A DNA stretch of 48,655 nucleotides from Acidobacteriota bacterium (lineage in GTDB: Bacteria; Acidobacteriota; Blastocatellia; Pyrinomonadales; Pyrinomonadaceae), in NCBI GenBank assembly GCA_019242475.1, contig JAFAVK010000092.1, positions 1 to 48,655 of the forward strand, given 5' to 3'. The position numbers were made by a program, and so were the translations under genes. A model generated the notes under the pieces. The model made no database searches. It saw nothing but the letters and a program-made list of their open reading frames with translations, and was not told the DNA's origin. Shown in pieces: positions 23,340 through 33,460 of the stretch. Positions within the stretch are counted from its first letter, which is position 1, and each line of letters starts with the position of its first letter.

Positions 23340-26300
23340 TTAGAAGTAGAACTTCGCCCCGAGCTGGATGGTGCGCGGGTCGCGCACGCCGGTGATCGTC
23401 CCGAAGAGGCCCGAGGTCACGTTCAGGCTGCCGAAGGTTCTGAAGTTCGTGTGGTTGAAGATGTTGAATGCCTCGGCGCGGAGCTGCAAGCGCAGGGACT
23501 CCGAGAAGCGGATGTTCTTCGTCATCGTGAAGTCCACGCGGTAGGTCGGCGGCCCCTCGATGACGCCGCGGGGGGAGTTCCCCGGCGTGTTCGAGAGCCC
23601 GGTGTTCGCGGCGAGCGCCGGGTTGAACTGGAAGCAGGCGGTGTTGAAGTACTGCTGCTGCGTGTGCGGCGCGTTGGCGTTCGGGTCGCAGATGACGTTC
23701 GGGCGGTTGCCGGCGACGAGCGCCGCGTTGTTAGCCAGGCCCGCCGCGTCGTAGCTCGAAGTGGTCACCGTGAACGGCAGGCCCGACTGCGCCGTGATGA
23801 TGCCCGACGCCTGCCACCCGCCCAGGACGTTCCCCACGAGGTCGTGCCGCTTGCTGAAGTACGGAATCTCGTAGATGTAGTTGAGCGTGAAGACGTGGCG
23901 CCGGTCGAGCGTGGCCCGGCTGTACTCGCTCCCGATGTCGAACGAGTTCTGCGGGGCGTTGGTGCGGTCGTTCTGCATGTTCGTCAGGTTCTTCGACCAC
24001 GTGTAGGCGAGGTTGACCTGCGAGGCGCCGGTGAACCGCTGCTGGGCCGAGACCTGGAGGCTGTGGTAGTTCGAGTCGAAGCGCGGCTGCATCATCGTGA
24101 TCGAGCGGTAGCCGCGGTAGGGCCGGAGCTGGTCGAGGATGCGGTCGTCCTGGAAGCGCGTGGTGCCGACGACGTTCGGGTTGAGCGTGAGCTGCGGGTC
24201 GGCGCTGGCGCGGAAGGCGTAGCCGGCCGGCTGGCAGCGGACGAGCGTCACGCCGGCGGTCGTCGGGTTGTTGTTGCCCGGCGCGCAGAGCGAGTTGAGC
24301 GCGAGCCCCGGCGGCAGGTCGTTCAGCTCGACGAGGCCGATCAGGTGCGTGCCCTTCGAGCCGAAGTAGCCGACCGTGAAGATGGTCTTGTTCGTCAACT
24401 GCTGCTGCCAGTCGAGCGACCAGTGCTGCATGTAGGGCGTGTGCCAGTCGGCCTGGCGCGCGCGTATCGTGATGGCGCCGGTGCCGGGCGCGACGGCCGC
24501 GGCGGCCGCCGGGTTGTCGAGCCGCACGTTCGAGAAGTCAACGTTCTCCTGGAAGGGCGGATTCTGCCCGATGATCTGCTCGTCGTAGCCGACCAGAATC
24601 TGCTCATGGTAGATGCCGTAGCCGGTGCGGATCGAGGTGCGGCCCTTCCCGAACGGGTCCCAGGCGAGGCCGACGCGCGGCGCGAAGTCCTTGCTCGGCG
24701 TCCGCGAGATGGCGTCGCCGTAGGGCGAGACCGTCGGGCGGCAGGTGGCGGTCGTCTTCGCCTGCCTCGCGTTGACGATCATGCCGTTGCAGATGTTGTT
24801 GTTGCCCGAGCCGGCCACGATGTTGCCGGCGCCGGTGACCAGCACCGCGTTCGCGCGGTCGAACAGTTCGGGGATGAAGCTGGTCAGGCGGCCGTTCTGG
24901 TCGTGCGGCTGGCCGAAGCGCGAGTAGCGGACGCCGAGGTAGAGCGTCAGGTTCGGGCGGAAGCGCCACTCGTCCTGCCCGTACCCCTCCCAGTTGCTCT
25001 GGCGCATGTCGGCCGTGTAGTCGAACCGGGCCTGGCGGAAGGAGGCGGCGTTGCCGAGGAGGAAGTTGGCCCAGCGCGCGACGTTCTGGTTGAACGTCGT
25101 GGTGGCGACGCCCGCCGGGAGCGCGTTGGAGAAGGAGGTGAAGTTGCCCTGGTTGGGGCCGGGGCCGTCACCGATCAGCGCGTTCTCGTTCTTGCGGTAC
25201 TTCGAGTAGTTCGCGCCGTACTTGAAGGTGTGCGTGCCGCGAATCATCGTCAGGCTCGCGCCCCAGTTGTTCTTGTTCGAGAAGTTGTCGTAGGGGCCGA
25301 AGCCGGTCAAAGGGCTGAAGCCGTTCGAGGAGGCGAGCGCCGTCGTGGCGACGCTCGGGACGCGGTCGCGCGTGTTCGGGAACGGCAGGTTGACCGGGAT
25401 GCTCGAGACCTGGTTGGAGAGCAGCCCGACGTTGTGGCTGAGGATGGCGCCGTAGGAGTGCGTGTAGCGCCCTTCGAGGATCGTGTTCGGGTTGAAGAGG
25501 TACGTCGTCTGGAAGGTGTGCGCGCGGCCCGGCGAGTCGGTCTCGGTCGTGGCGACGCCGGGCAGGCCCGAGCCGCTGGAGAAGAGCGAGTTGGCGTCGA
25601 AGGTCGGGATGGCGTCGCGCTGGTAGCGGTAGAAGGCCGACCAGTTGTCGGTGAAGTTGTGGTCGAACTTGATGATCTCCTGCCGGAAGTTCGCCTTGTT
25701 GACGAAGGCCGAGACGAGCGTGCCGTTGGCGCCGGTCGGGAGCGGCAGCTTGTTGTAAATCTGGCTGACGTAGGCGGCGGCCGTCGGGTTCAACAGCGCG
25801 GCCGGGAGCGGCGTCCCCGCCGGCAGGATGTTCGCGCCGGTGCAGGTCGCGGTCGGGTCGTCGTTGCGGTTAATGCAGACGGGGATCGGGAAGATGCCCT
25901 GCCGCAGGTTCGCGTCCGGGACGGTCGAGGTGAAGGAGGGGTAGCGCAGGTCGCGGCGCTGCTCCTCGGAGAAGAAGAAGAAGGTGCGCTTCGACTTGCG
26001 GAACATGCCGCCCGGCGTGCCCTCGCCGAAGTTCGGGATGTAGACGGGGCCGCCGACGGTGAAGCCGTAGTTGTTATAGCGGAACGGCTTGCGCTTGGCC
26101 TTGCCGTTCGAGTCGCGCCCGACGGGCGCCGTCTGGTTGCTCAGGAAGTCGTTGGAGTTGAGCCGCTCGTTGCGGACGAACTCGAAGGCGGAGCCGTGGA
26201 AGGCGCTGCCGCCCGAGCGCGTCACGACATTGACCTGCCCGCCGCCGCTGTTGCCGCTCTCGGCCGGGTAGAGGCTGCGGAGCACCTTGAACTCGCCGAT

Positions 26301-26984
26301 GGAGTCCACGGACGGGTACGCCTGGATGGTGATGTTCGAGCCGCGGTCGGTGATGTCCGCCCCGTCCACGGTGAAGGTGTTCTGACTGCTGCGCGCGCCG
26401 TTGACCGAGATGTTGACGGTGTTGGCCTGGCCGTCGGGGTTGACGGTGCCGACGAAGACCTGGTCGGCGAGGTCGTTGGTGACGCCCGGGGCGAGCGTGA
26501 CGAGCTGGACGAAGTTGCGGTTGTTGATCGACAGCTCGCGCACCTGGTCGCCGTTAATCACGGTCGAGGCCGTGGCCGACGTCAGCTCGACCGCCACGGG
26601 GTCGGCCTCGACGGTGACGACCTCCTCGATGTTGCCGGCGGTCATCGCGACGTCCACCGTGCGGCGGGCGTTCACGTCGAGCTTGACGCCGGTCTGCGAG
26701 AACTTCTTGAAGCCGGCAGCCTCGACCGTCACGGTGTAGACGCCGACGGGCAGCGAAGGGGCCGAGTAGGCGCCCTCGTCGCCCGTCGAGACGGTGCGCA
26801 CGACGACGTGCTTGGCCTCGTCGGTGATGGTGATGGTCGCACCCTTGACGACCGCGCCAGTGGTGTCCGTGACCGTGCCGTTGATGGTGCCGGTGGTCTC
26901 CTGTGCGAACGCGGCGCCCGCGCCGGCGCAGACGGCGAGCGCCAGTGCGAGCAGCCGACAAAGCTGTATCGGGTAGTGTCTCAT
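23340..26984 (-). CDS. Oar-like TonB-dependent outer-membrane receptor (receptor 1)
   Basis: 1214 residues from ATG 26984; an in-frame start 198 bases earlier would put 66 residues ahead of the signal peptide and is rejected. Signal peptide (cut after AFAQ), then a carboxypeptidase-regulatory Ig-like domain (about 30-110: TINGTVTDTTGAVVKGATITI), a TonB plug (about 120-235: VTVEADP, NRNFVQLVTLAPGV, VNGARSSQNTFTVDGADI, SGGGQVNVVTRSGG), and a barrel of about 950 residues ending in Phe (LGAKFYF). This is the Oar/carboxypeptidase-regulatory TonB receptor type common in Acidobacteria; the ligand is unknown and no SusD-like gene accompanies it. Its own promoter lies at 27139-27167, right after the deacylase stop. 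Confidence 0.9.
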   Translation of the reverse strand: MRHYPIQLCRLLALALAVCAGAGAAFAQETTGTINGTVTDTTGAVVKGATITITDEAKHVVVRTVSTGDEGAYSAPSLPVGVYTVTVEAAGFKKFSQTGVKLDVNARRTVDVAMTAGNIEEVVTVEADPVAVELTSATASTVINGDQVRELSINNRNFVQLVTLAPGVTNDLADQVFVGTVNPDGQANTVNISVNGARSSQNTFTVDGADITDRGSNITIQAYPSVDSIGEFKVLRSLYPAESGNSGGGQVNVVTRSGGSAFHGSAFEFVRNERLNSNDFLSNQTAPVGRDSNGKAKRKPFRYNNYGFTVGGPVYIPNFGEGTPGGMFRKSKRTFFFFSEEQRRDLRYPSFTSTVPDANLRQGIFPIPVCINRNDDPTATCTGANILPAGTPLPAALLNPTAAAYVSQIYNKLPLPTGANGTLVSAFVNKANFRQEIIKFDHNFTDNWSAFYRYQRDAIPTFDANSLFSSGSGLPGVATTETDSPGRAHTFQTTYLFNPNTILEGRYTHSYGAILSHNVGLLSNQVSSIPVNLPFPNTRDRVPSVATTALASSNGFSPLTGFGPYDNFSNKNNWGASLTMIRGTHTFKYGANYSKYRKNENALIGDGPGPNQGNFTSFSNALPAGVATTTFNQNVARWANFLLGNAASFRQARFDYTADMRQSNWEGYGQDEWRFRPNLTLYLGVRYSRFGQPHDQNGRLTSFIPELFDRANAVLVTGAGNIVAGSGNNNICNGMIVNARQAKTTATCRPTVSPYGDAISRTPSKDFAPRVGLAWDPFGKGRTSIRTGYGIYHEQILVGYDEQIIGQNPPFQENVDFSNVRLDNPAAAAAVAPGTGAITIRARQADWHTPYMQHWSLDWQQQLTNKTIFTVGYFGSKGTHLIGLVELNDLPPGLALNSLCAPGNNNPTTAGVTLVRCQPAGYAFRASADPQLTLNPNVVGTTRFQDDRILDQLRPYRGYRSITMMQPRFDSNYHSLQVSAQQRFTGASQVNLAYTWSKNLTNMQNDRTNAPQNSFDIGSEYSRATLDRRHVFTLNYIYEIPYFSKRHDLVGNVLGGWQASGIITAQSGLPFTVTTSSYDAAGLANNAALVAGNRPNVICDPNANAPHTQQQYFNTACFQFNPALAANTGLSNTPGNSPRGVIEGPPTYRVDFTMTKNIRFSESLRLQLRAEAFNIFNHTNFRTFGSLNVTSGLFGTITGVRDPRTIQLGAKFYF

Positions 26985-27138
26985 GGGTGCTTCCTTTTTT
27001 TCCTGGAGGGGGTTCCTGGCCGGCCCCGGGCAGTCCAACGCCGAGCGCGCGGGACGGGGGCCGGGTTTCTCCTGTTGGTTAAAGATTGCGAATCGCATGA
27101 AATGCGTAAAGGCTGAGGCGGTGCCGCTTGGTGTCTTC

Positions 27139-27167
27139 CTTATACACCCGGCCCACACGCCAGGCAA
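27139..27167 (-). promoter_or_regulatory. Sigma70-type promoter of receptor 1
   Basis: On the minus strand TTGCCT (27162-27167), a 17-base spacer and TATAAG (27139-27144). Predicted leader about 150 bases, ending in AAGGA before ATG 26984. It lets the receptor be expressed apart from the deacylase gene upstream. Confidence 0.65.
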
Positions 27168-27178
27168 GGGTCGCGCCG

Positions 27179-28810
27179 TCAACGCGCCGCCCCCGCGCCG
27201 CGCAGCGCCGCGCCGGGCCGCGCCTTCGTCAGCGCGCCCTCTTCAAGGACGGCCTCGCCGTTGACTAAGACGTAGTCGAAGCCCGCGGCGTACTGATGCG
27301 GGCTCTCGAAGGTCGAGGGGTCTGCGACCCGCGCTTCGTCGAAGATGACGAGGTCGGCCGCCATCCCCTCGCGGACGAGGCCGCGGTCGCGGAAGCCGAA
27401 GGTCTGCGCCGGGAGACTCGTCATCTTGCGGACGGCGTCTTCGAGCGTGACGAGGCCGAGCTGGCGGACGTAGGTGCCGAGCACGCGCGCGTTGTTGCCG
27501 TAGCCGCGCGGGTGCGGCACGCCCTCGCCGAAGCGGCGCACGCCCGAGTCCGACGCGACCATCGTGAACGGCTCGCGCAGGATGCGCCGCACGTCCTCCT
27601 CGCTCATCGAGTGGTAGACCATCGCCGCCCCGCCCGCCGCGTACATCTCAAGCATCTGCTCGATCTGACTTTCAACGTCCGACTTGTTCCGCGCGAGCTT
27701 GGTGATCTCGGCGATGGACTTGCCGTTGTACTCGGGCTTCGGGCGGTAGCTCGCCACGCGCGCGAACGAGAAGTCCTTGAAGCCAGACTGCCTGAGCGAG
27801 TCCTTCATCTCGCGCACGATGCGCGCGTGCTGCGCGGGGTCGGCGATGCGCTTGCGTCCCTCTTCGCGGCCGCCCTCCTCGACCCAGTCGGGCAGGCGCG
27901 AGTCGAGCGAAGTGCTGCTCGCGGTGTAGGCGTACTGGTCAACCGTGACCGAGAGGCCGCGGCGCCGCGCGTCGCGCACGAGGCCGAGCGTCATGTCGCT
28001 CTGCCCCCACAATTTTTTGGTGCTGATCTTGAAGTGGGAGATTTCGACGGGCAGGCCCGCCTTCTCGCCGATCTCGATGCTCTCGCGGATGGAGTCGGCG
28101 ACGCCGCCGCCCTCGTTGCGCATGTGCGTGGCGTAGACGCCGCCGAAGCGCGCCGCGACCTTCGCCAGCTCGACCACCTCGTCCGTCTTCGCGTACGCGC
28201 CCGGCACGTAGAAGAGTCCGGTCGAGAGCCCGACCGCCCCGTCGCGCATCGCCTGCTCGACGAGCGCCTTCATCTTCTCAAGCTCCTCGGGCGTGGGCGC
28301 GCGGTTGACGTCGCCGAAGACGGCGTGGCGCACCGAGTTGTGGCCGACGAGCGTGGCGATGTTGACGGCCGTCGGCGTCTCCTTGACGCGCCCGAGGAAC
28401 TTGCCCACGTCCAGCGCCGACCCGCCGCAGTTGCCCGTCACGAGCGTCGTCACGCCCATCCGCACAAAGTTCTCGGCCTCGGGCAGCTCGTAGAGGTTCT
28501 CGACGTGCGTGTGCACGTCGATGAAGCCGGGGGCGAGGACGCGGCCCCGCGCGTCGATGGCGCGTCTGCCTTCGGACGCTGCGACGCGCCCGACGCGCGC
28601 GATGCGTCCGCCCTTAATCCCGACGTCCGCGCGGAACCACGGATTACCCGAGCCGTCCACGACGCGCGCGTTCGTGATGACGAGATCGAAGGGCCTCTCG
28701 TCCGCCGCGGCCCCGCGCCGCCAGCCCGCGGCCACGGCCGCCGCGCACACCGCGGCCAGCGCGAGCGCGGCGCACAGCCGTGTGGAGCGCGAGACGTTGG
28801 CGAGCTTCAT
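27179..28810 (-). CDS. N-acyl-D-amino-acid deacylase family amidohydrolase, exported
   Basis: 543 residues from ATG 28810 (a GTG at 28861 would bury the signal peptide). N-terminal signal or anchor sequence, hydrophobic 11-29. Amidohydrolase fold: DLVITNARVVDGSGNPWFRAD, metal site GFIDVHTHVEN (H100, H102), then GVTTLVTGNCGGS, ATHMRNEGGG, EISHFK and VASDSGVRRFGEGVPHPR, and the closing GMAADLVIFD. These are the marks of D-aminoacylase/dihydroorotase-like enzymes that release D-amino acids from N-acyl forms. An export signal would place activity in the periplasm, where peptidoglycan or peptide debris could be the substrate. Same strand as receptor 1 downstream. Confidence 0.88.
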   Translation of the reverse strand: MKLANVSRSTRLCAALALAAVCAAAVAAGWRRGAAADERPFDLVITNARVVDGSGNPWFRADVGIKGGRIARVGRVAASEGRRAIDARGRVLAPGFIDVHTHVENLYELPEAENFVRMGVTTLVTGNCGGSALDVGKFLGRVKETPTAVNIATLVGHNSVRHAVFGDVNRAPTPEELEKMKALVEQAMRDGAVGLSTGLFYVPGAYAKTDEVVELAKVAARFGGVYATHMRNEGGGVADSIRESIEIGEKAGLPVEISHFKISTKKLWGQSDMTLGLVRDARRRGLSVTVDQYAYTASSTSLDSRLPDWVEEGGREEGRKRIADPAQHARIVREMKDSLRQSGFKDFSFARVASYRPKPEYNGKSIAEITKLARNKSDVESQIEQMLEMYAAGGAAMVYHSMSEEDVRRILREPFTMVASDSGVRRFGEGVPHPRGYGNNARVLGTYVRQLGLVTLEDAVRKMTSLPAQTFGFRDRGLVREGMAADLVIFDEARVADPSTFESPHQYAAGFDYVLVNGEAVLEEGALTKARPGAALRGAGAAR

Positions 28811-28910
28811 ACTTGGTCGGGAGGGGCTGCCCGCGTCCCGCCCGTCGGGCGCGCGGCGCACGCGCCGGGGAAGACTCCCCGGGTCGCTTCGAAAGACTCA
28901 GCCTGAAACC

Positions 28911-28938
28911 TTTAAATCGGATTAGGTCGGAAGACCAA
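28911..28938 (-). promoter_or_regulatory. Candidate promoter of the deacylase gene
   Basis: Minus strand TTGGTC (28933-28938), 16-base spacer, TTTAAA (28911-28916), about 100 bases before ATG 28810. Moderate match. Confidence 0.45.
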
Positions 28939-29340
28939 AATGCTGCGCGAGCTATGAAGGCCATTCTAATGAAGGCGGCAGCAATAATCAAAGCTAAAAG
29001 ATTTTATCAGTGGGATAAGAATTACTTCTGGATAAATGGCCGGCTAAAAATAATTTTCGCACCAGGATTCATTTTTTTGAATATTTCTCCTTGACGAATT
29101 GCGCCCGCGGATATACCTTCCCAACACTCAATGAGCCGGAAGCCCCTTGGTCGGTCGGCGGCCGGCTGGTTCACCTGCCCTAACCGTAGTTCCGTAGTTC
29201 AAATCATTTCGTCTCGGCCTTAAAGCTTTAGCCCACGCGGCGTCCGCAGCGGGCGCCGCACCAGTCCAAGGGGTTTCCCCGGCGTAGGTGCGCAGCTTAC
29301 GTCCCTTGCCGTCTTTGCTAGCGGAGCTTAGGAGGGAGAA
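28939..29340 (+). promoter_or_regulatory. AT-rich island, promoter and leader of receptor 2
   Basis: Bases 28960-29090 are far richer in A and T than anything around, with runs such as CTAAAAATAATTTT, and a short palindrome ATTCA-T6-TGAAT. They lead into TTGACG (29091-29096) and TATACC (29112-29117, spacer 15). The AT island has the position of an UP element. The leader of about 220 bases to ATG 29341 carries no riboswitch I recognise. A 46-codon frame at 28954 within the island has no ribosome site and is not called. Receptor 3 has a similar box. Confidence 0.55.
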
Positions 29341-32300
29341 ATGAGAATACGCTCTTTAGGGCGCGCCTGTCTGTCCCTGGCGCTACTGCTCTCGTCGGTG
29401 CCCGCGGCCTTCGCGCAGATCACGACCTCGGGCCGCCTGACCGGGGTCGTCGCCGACTCGCAGGGCGCGGTCATCCCCAGGGCCGAGGTCGTCGCCGTCG
29501 CGAACGAGACCAAGCAGGAGTTCAAGGCCACGTCCTCCGAGGAGGGCAGTTGGGCCATCCCGTCCGTGCCGAACGGCACCTACACGGTCACGGTCTCGGC
29601 GCCCAACTTCAAGAAGACGGTCGTCCAGTCAGTGAAGGTTGACGTGGGGCAGCCCACCACGGTCAACGCGACGCTGGAGCCGGGCGGGGCCAACGAGGAG
29701 GTCGTGGTCTCGGCCGGCGGCGAGCTGCTCCAGAAGGAGGATTCGAGCGTCTCGACGACCATCACCGGCCGCCAGATCAGCGAGCTGCCCTTCACCACGC
29801 GCGACGCCTTGCAACTCGTCCTGACGCTGCCGGGCGTGCAGACGCCGGGCGCCCCGCGCACCTCCTCGATCAACGGCCTGCCGAAGGGCTCTGTCAACCT
29901 GACGCTCGACGGCGCCAACATCCAGGACAACTTCCTCCGCAGCTCCGACGGCTTCTTCACGCAGATTCAGCCGAAGTCGGACGCCGTCCAGGAGGTGACG
30001 GTCTCGACGGCCGTGCCCGGCGCCGAGAGCGCGGGCGAGGGCGCCGTGCAGGTGCGCTTCGTGACCAAGTCGGGCACCTCCGAGTTCCACGGCGGCGGCT
30101 TCTGGCAGTACCGCTCGCCGAAGTTCAACTCGAACTGCTACTTCAACAACATCGACGGCCTGCCGCGCGACAACCTTCTGCTCCGCCAGTTCGGCGGCAA
30201 CATCGGCGGCCCCATCCTCATCCCCAAGCTCATCAAGAGCCGCGAGAAGGCTTTCTTCTTCGTCAACTACGAGGAGTTCCAGCTCCCGCAGACCTACCCT
30301 TCGGGCAACGTCTTCGTGCTGACGCCCGACGCGCTCAAGGGCATCTTCACCTACAAGGACTCGGGCGGCACCGTCCGGACGGTCAACCTCCTGACCCTCG
30401 CCGCCGGGCGCGGCTACCCCTCGGCCATCGACCCCTCCATCGCCAAGGGCTTCTCGCTCATCGACGCGGCCGTCCACCAGAGCGGGTCGCTCAAGAGCCG
30501 CGTCGCGTCGGCCAACGACTACAACCGCCTCCAGTACAACTTCCAAGACCCGGGCACGAACATCCGTCGCTTCCCGACCGGCCGGCTCGACTGGAACATC
30601 ACGAAGAGCCAGCACCTCGAGTTCATCCACAACTACCAGTACTACCTCTCGAACCCGGACGGCGTGAACAGCCAGTTCGACGTGGCGGGGCCGGGCACCG
30701 GCATCGTCGTCGGGACGCCGAACGTGACGGGCTCGATCCACCGCGACTCCTTCTCGTTCGTGCTCGGCCACCGCTGGACGATCAACAGCAACCTCGTCAA
30801 CGAGGCGCGCGCGACCTCGGCGGGTAACGGCACGTCGCTCTTCACGAGCGAGTTCTCGCCCGGCCTCTACGGCCTCTGGGGCGGCTTCGCCGTGACGGGC
30901 GGCACGTACCTCGGCAACCAGCCGCTCGGCACGGGCGCCTTCTACAACCGCCGCACGACCTCGCGCCGCAACACGCCGACCAAGGGCTTCACAGACAACA
31001 TCACCTTCCTGACCGGCGCGCACACGCTCAACTTCGGCGGCTCGTTCCTGCGCATCAACTCCTACACGTCGGCCGCGGGCACGCAGGTCGTGCCGCAGCT
31101 CGTCCTGGGCATCGCGACCGGCGACCCCATCAACACCGGCTCGACCAGCATCTTCACCAACACGGGCTCCACCCCGACCTTCCCCGGCGCGAGCACGACG
31201 CAGCTCGGCGACGCGCGCTCGCTCTACGCCTACCTGACGGGCCGGGTCAGCTCCATCGCCCGCTCGGCCTCGCTCACCGGCGACGGCAAGTACGTCTTCG
31301 GCTCCTTCGACGAGTACAACCACCAGAACGAGTGGGCCTTCTACGTGCAGGACTCCTGGAAGGCGCGCCCGAGCCTGACCATCAACGCCGGCCTGCGCTG
31401 GGAGTTGGAGCCGTCGCCGGTCAACGACAACGGCGTCTACACCCGGACGGGCTTCGCCGGCATCTACGGCATCTCGGGCACGGGCAACATCTTCAACCCG
31501 ACCACACTCTCGGGGCAGCCGACGCAGTTCCGGCTCCTCAAGGACGGCGAGAAGGGCTTCGAGACGCGCATGCACGACTTCGCGCCGTCGTTCGGCTTCG
31601 CCTACAGCCCCAACTTCAAGACGGGGTGGCTGCACGCGCTGGCCGGCGACGCGGGCAAGACGGTCGTCCGCGGCGGCTACTCCATCGCCTTCACGCGCGA
31701 AGGCTTCAACGCCTACACCGCCATGTTCGGCTCGAACGAGGGCGGGACGGTGACCCTCAGCGTGAGCCCCGGGGTCACGCCCTCGATCTTCCAGCCCGGG
31801 GCCGTGACCTTCAACGGCGGCGCCGGCCGGACGTGCACGTCGGGCGCGGCCAACAACAACAACTGCGCCGGCGGCTTCCCCTTCCTCGCGCCGCCGGCCG
31901 ACACGAGCAAGTACCCCTTCACGCCGGCCGCGGGCAGCGCGGGCGGCGCGAACGACTTCGACGCGCACCTCAAGGCCGGCTACACGCAGTCCTACACCAT
32001 CGGCCTCCAGCGCGAGATCGGGAAGAACACCGCCTTCGAAGTCCGCTTCGTGAGGACGCGCGGCACGCACCTCTGGCGCCAGTACGACCTCAACGAGGTG
32101 AACATCTTCGAGAACGGTTTCCTGACGCAGTTCAACGCGGCGGCGAACAACCTCGCCATCAGCCGCGCCGCGGGCAAGGGCGACAACTACGGCAACCAGG
32201 GGCTGCCCGGCCAGGTCAACGTCCCGCTCATCACGACGGCCATCGGGTCTGCGACCGACTCGACGACCATCACGAGGCTGGTGCAGGGCCAGGCCGGCGC

Positions 32301-33357
32301 GGTCGCCAACAGCATCGCCTTCACGCTCGGGCGCATGAACAACCTCATCAACGCCGGGCTCATCCCGTTCACGACGCTCCCCTCCGGCGCGTGCGACCCG
32401 ACGCTCTCGGCGGCGAACCAGAACTGCAAGGTGTCGAACTTCTTCGTCGTCAACCCGCAGACGACCGGCGGCGCGTTCCTGATGACGCAGGGGACGGACA
32501 CCTCCTTCAACGCGCTCCAGATCGAGCTGCGGCGGCGCCTCTCGGCGGGGCTGCTCATCCAGGGCAGCTACCAGTTCGGCAAGGCGCTCTCGAACGCGTT
32601 CGTCTCCTCCTCGTCGGTCTTCTCGCAGCCGCGGACGCTCAGGAATCCACAGCTCGACAAGACCTACTCGCCGTGGGACATCCGCCACTCGTTCAAGGTG
32701 GATTACATCTACGAGCTGCCCATCGGCCAGGGCAAGCGGTTCTTCAAGACCGACATCCCCGTGCTGAAGCAGGTCATCAGCAACTGGCAGATCGGCGGCG
32801 TGACGCGCATCCAGTCCGGCTCGGCCACGCTCCTGACGAGCGGCACGCGCCAGACCGTCAACCAGTTCGACTCGGGCGTCGTGCTGCACAACATCACGGC
32901 CCGGCAGTTCCAGAACCTCGTCCAAATCCGCAAAGACCCGAGCGGGGTCGTCTACTGGCTGCCGCAGTCCTTCATCGACAACACCATCGCGGCCTTCGCC
33001 AGCGCGACCGGCGCGCCGACCGACCCGAACGCGCCCTACATCGGGCCGCCGATGACGGCCGGCCAGTTCGGCGACCGCGTCGTCTTCTTCGGCCCGTGGC
33101 AGTCGCGCTTCGACATCAACATCGTCAAGCGCATCCCGGTCACGGAGCGTGTGAAGCTGGAGGGGCGCGTCTCGTTCCTCAACGCCTTCAACCGCGCCAA
33201 CTTCTTCCTCGGCGACGCCGACGCGACGATCCGCAGCATCTCCGCCGCCTCGACGAGCTTCGGCCAGACGCGCGCCGCCTACCGCGACATCACGGTCTCC
33301 GGCACCAACGACCCCGGCGGCCGGCTCATCGAGTTCCAGTTCCGCCTGAACTTCTGA
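29341..33357 (+). CDS. Oar-like TonB-dependent outer-membrane receptor (receptor 2)
   Basis: 1338 residues; AGGAGGGAGAA directly before ATG 29341. Signal peptide (cut after AFAQ), carboxypeptidase-regulatory domain (about 30-110: SGRLTGVVADSQGAVIPRAEV), plug (about 118-240: ISELPFTTRDALQLVLTLPGV, LTLDGANIQDNF, AVQVRFVTKSGTSEFHGG), then a barrel of about 1100 residues ending EFQFRLNF. Same architecture as receptors 1 and 3, with low identity outside the plug by eye. The ligand is unknown. Transcribed divergently from the deacylase across a 530-base regulatory region and convergent with the TPR gene at 33454. Confidence 0.9.
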   Translation: MRIRSLGRACLSLALLLSSVPAAFAQITTSGRLTGVVADSQGAVIPRAEVVAVANETKQEFKATSSEEGSWAIPSVPNGTYTVTVSAPNFKKTVVQSVKVDVGQPTTVNATLEPGGANEEVVVSAGGELLQKEDSSVSTTITGRQISELPFTTRDALQLVLTLPGVQTPGAPRTSSINGLPKGSVNLTLDGANIQDNFLRSSDGFFTQIQPKSDAVQEVTVSTAVPGAESAGEGAVQVRFVTKSGTSEFHGGGFWQYRSPKFNSNCYFNNIDGLPRDNLLLRQFGGNIGGPILIPKLIKSREKAFFFVNYEEFQLPQTYPSGNVFVLTPDALKGIFTYKDSGGTVRTVNLLTLAAGRGYPSAIDPSIAKGFSLIDAAVHQSGSLKSRVASANDYNRLQYNFQDPGTNIRRFPTGRLDWNITKSQHLEFIHNYQYYLSNPDGVNSQFDVAGPGTGIVVGTPNVTGSIHRDSFSFVLGHRWTINSNLVNEARATSAGNGTSLFTSEFSPGLYGLWGGFAVTGGTYLGNQPLGTGAFYNRRTTSRRNTPTKGFTDNITFLTGAHTLNFGGSFLRINSYTSAAGTQVVPQLVLGIATGDPINTGSTSIFTNTGSTPTFPGASTTQLGDARSLYAYLTGRVSSIARSASLTGDGKYVFGSFDEYNHQNEWAFYVQDSWKARPSLTINAGLRWELEPSPVNDNGVYTRTGFAGIYGISGTGNIFNPTTLSGQPTQFRLLKDGEKGFETRMHDFAPSFGFAYSPNFKTGWLHALAGDAGKTVVRGGYSIAFTREGFNAYTAMFGSNEGGTVTLSVSPGVTPSIFQPGAVTFNGGAGRTCTSGAANNNNCAGGFPFLAPPADTSKYPFTPAAGSAGGANDFDAHLKAGYTQSYTIGLQREIGKNTAFEVRFVRTRGTHLWRQYDLNEVNIFENGFLTQFNAAANNLAISRAAGKGDNYGNQGLPGQVNVPLITTAIGSATDSTTITRLVQGQAGAVANSIAFTLGRMNNLINAGLIPFTTLPSGACDPTLSAANQNCKVSNFFVVNPQTTGGAFLMTQGTDTSFNALQIELRRRLSAGLLIQGSYQFGKALSNAFVSSSSVFSQPRTLRNPQLDKTYSPWDIRHSFKVDYIYELPIGQGKRFFKTDIPVLKQVISNWQIGGVTRIQSGSATLLTSGTRQTVNQFDSGVVLHNITARQFQNLVQIRKDPSGVVYWLPQSFIDNTIAAFASATGAPTDPNAPYIGPPMTAGQFGDRVVFFGPWQSRFDINIVKRIPVTERVKLEGRVSFLNAFNRANFFLGDADATIRSISAASTSFGQTRAAYRDITVSGTNDPGGRLIEFQFRLNF

Positions 33358-33366
33358 GGGGGGTTT

Positions 33367-33460
33367 AGGCAGTAGTCGGTAGAAAAAGGCGGCGCGTCTC
33401 AGCGTCCGGGCCGAGCGCGCCGCCTTGTCTTCCTACTGTCTACTGACTACTGTCTACTGC
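33367..33460. repeat. Heptamer arms (CAGTAGA) around an 11-bp hairpin
   Basis: Left arm 33367-33382, central stem AAGGCGGCGCG/CGCGCCGCCTT (33386-33396 and 33416-33426, 19-base loop), right arm 33433-33460 of four CTACTGN heptamers. The right arm overlaps the convergent gene: on the minus strand the last sense codon and stop (CAG TAG) are themselves the first heptamer of the run. Confidence 0.8.

Noticed and set aside
22440..27116. 1558-codon plus-strand frame over nagA and receptor 1
   Set aside because: Composition is the Val/Arg/Ala-rich antisense of GC-rich genes; the minus-strand proteins have clear domains and signals.
28954..29094. 46-codon AT-rich peptide frame
   Set aside because: No ribosome site, codon use unlike all neighbours, and it lies in the probable UP element of receptor 2.
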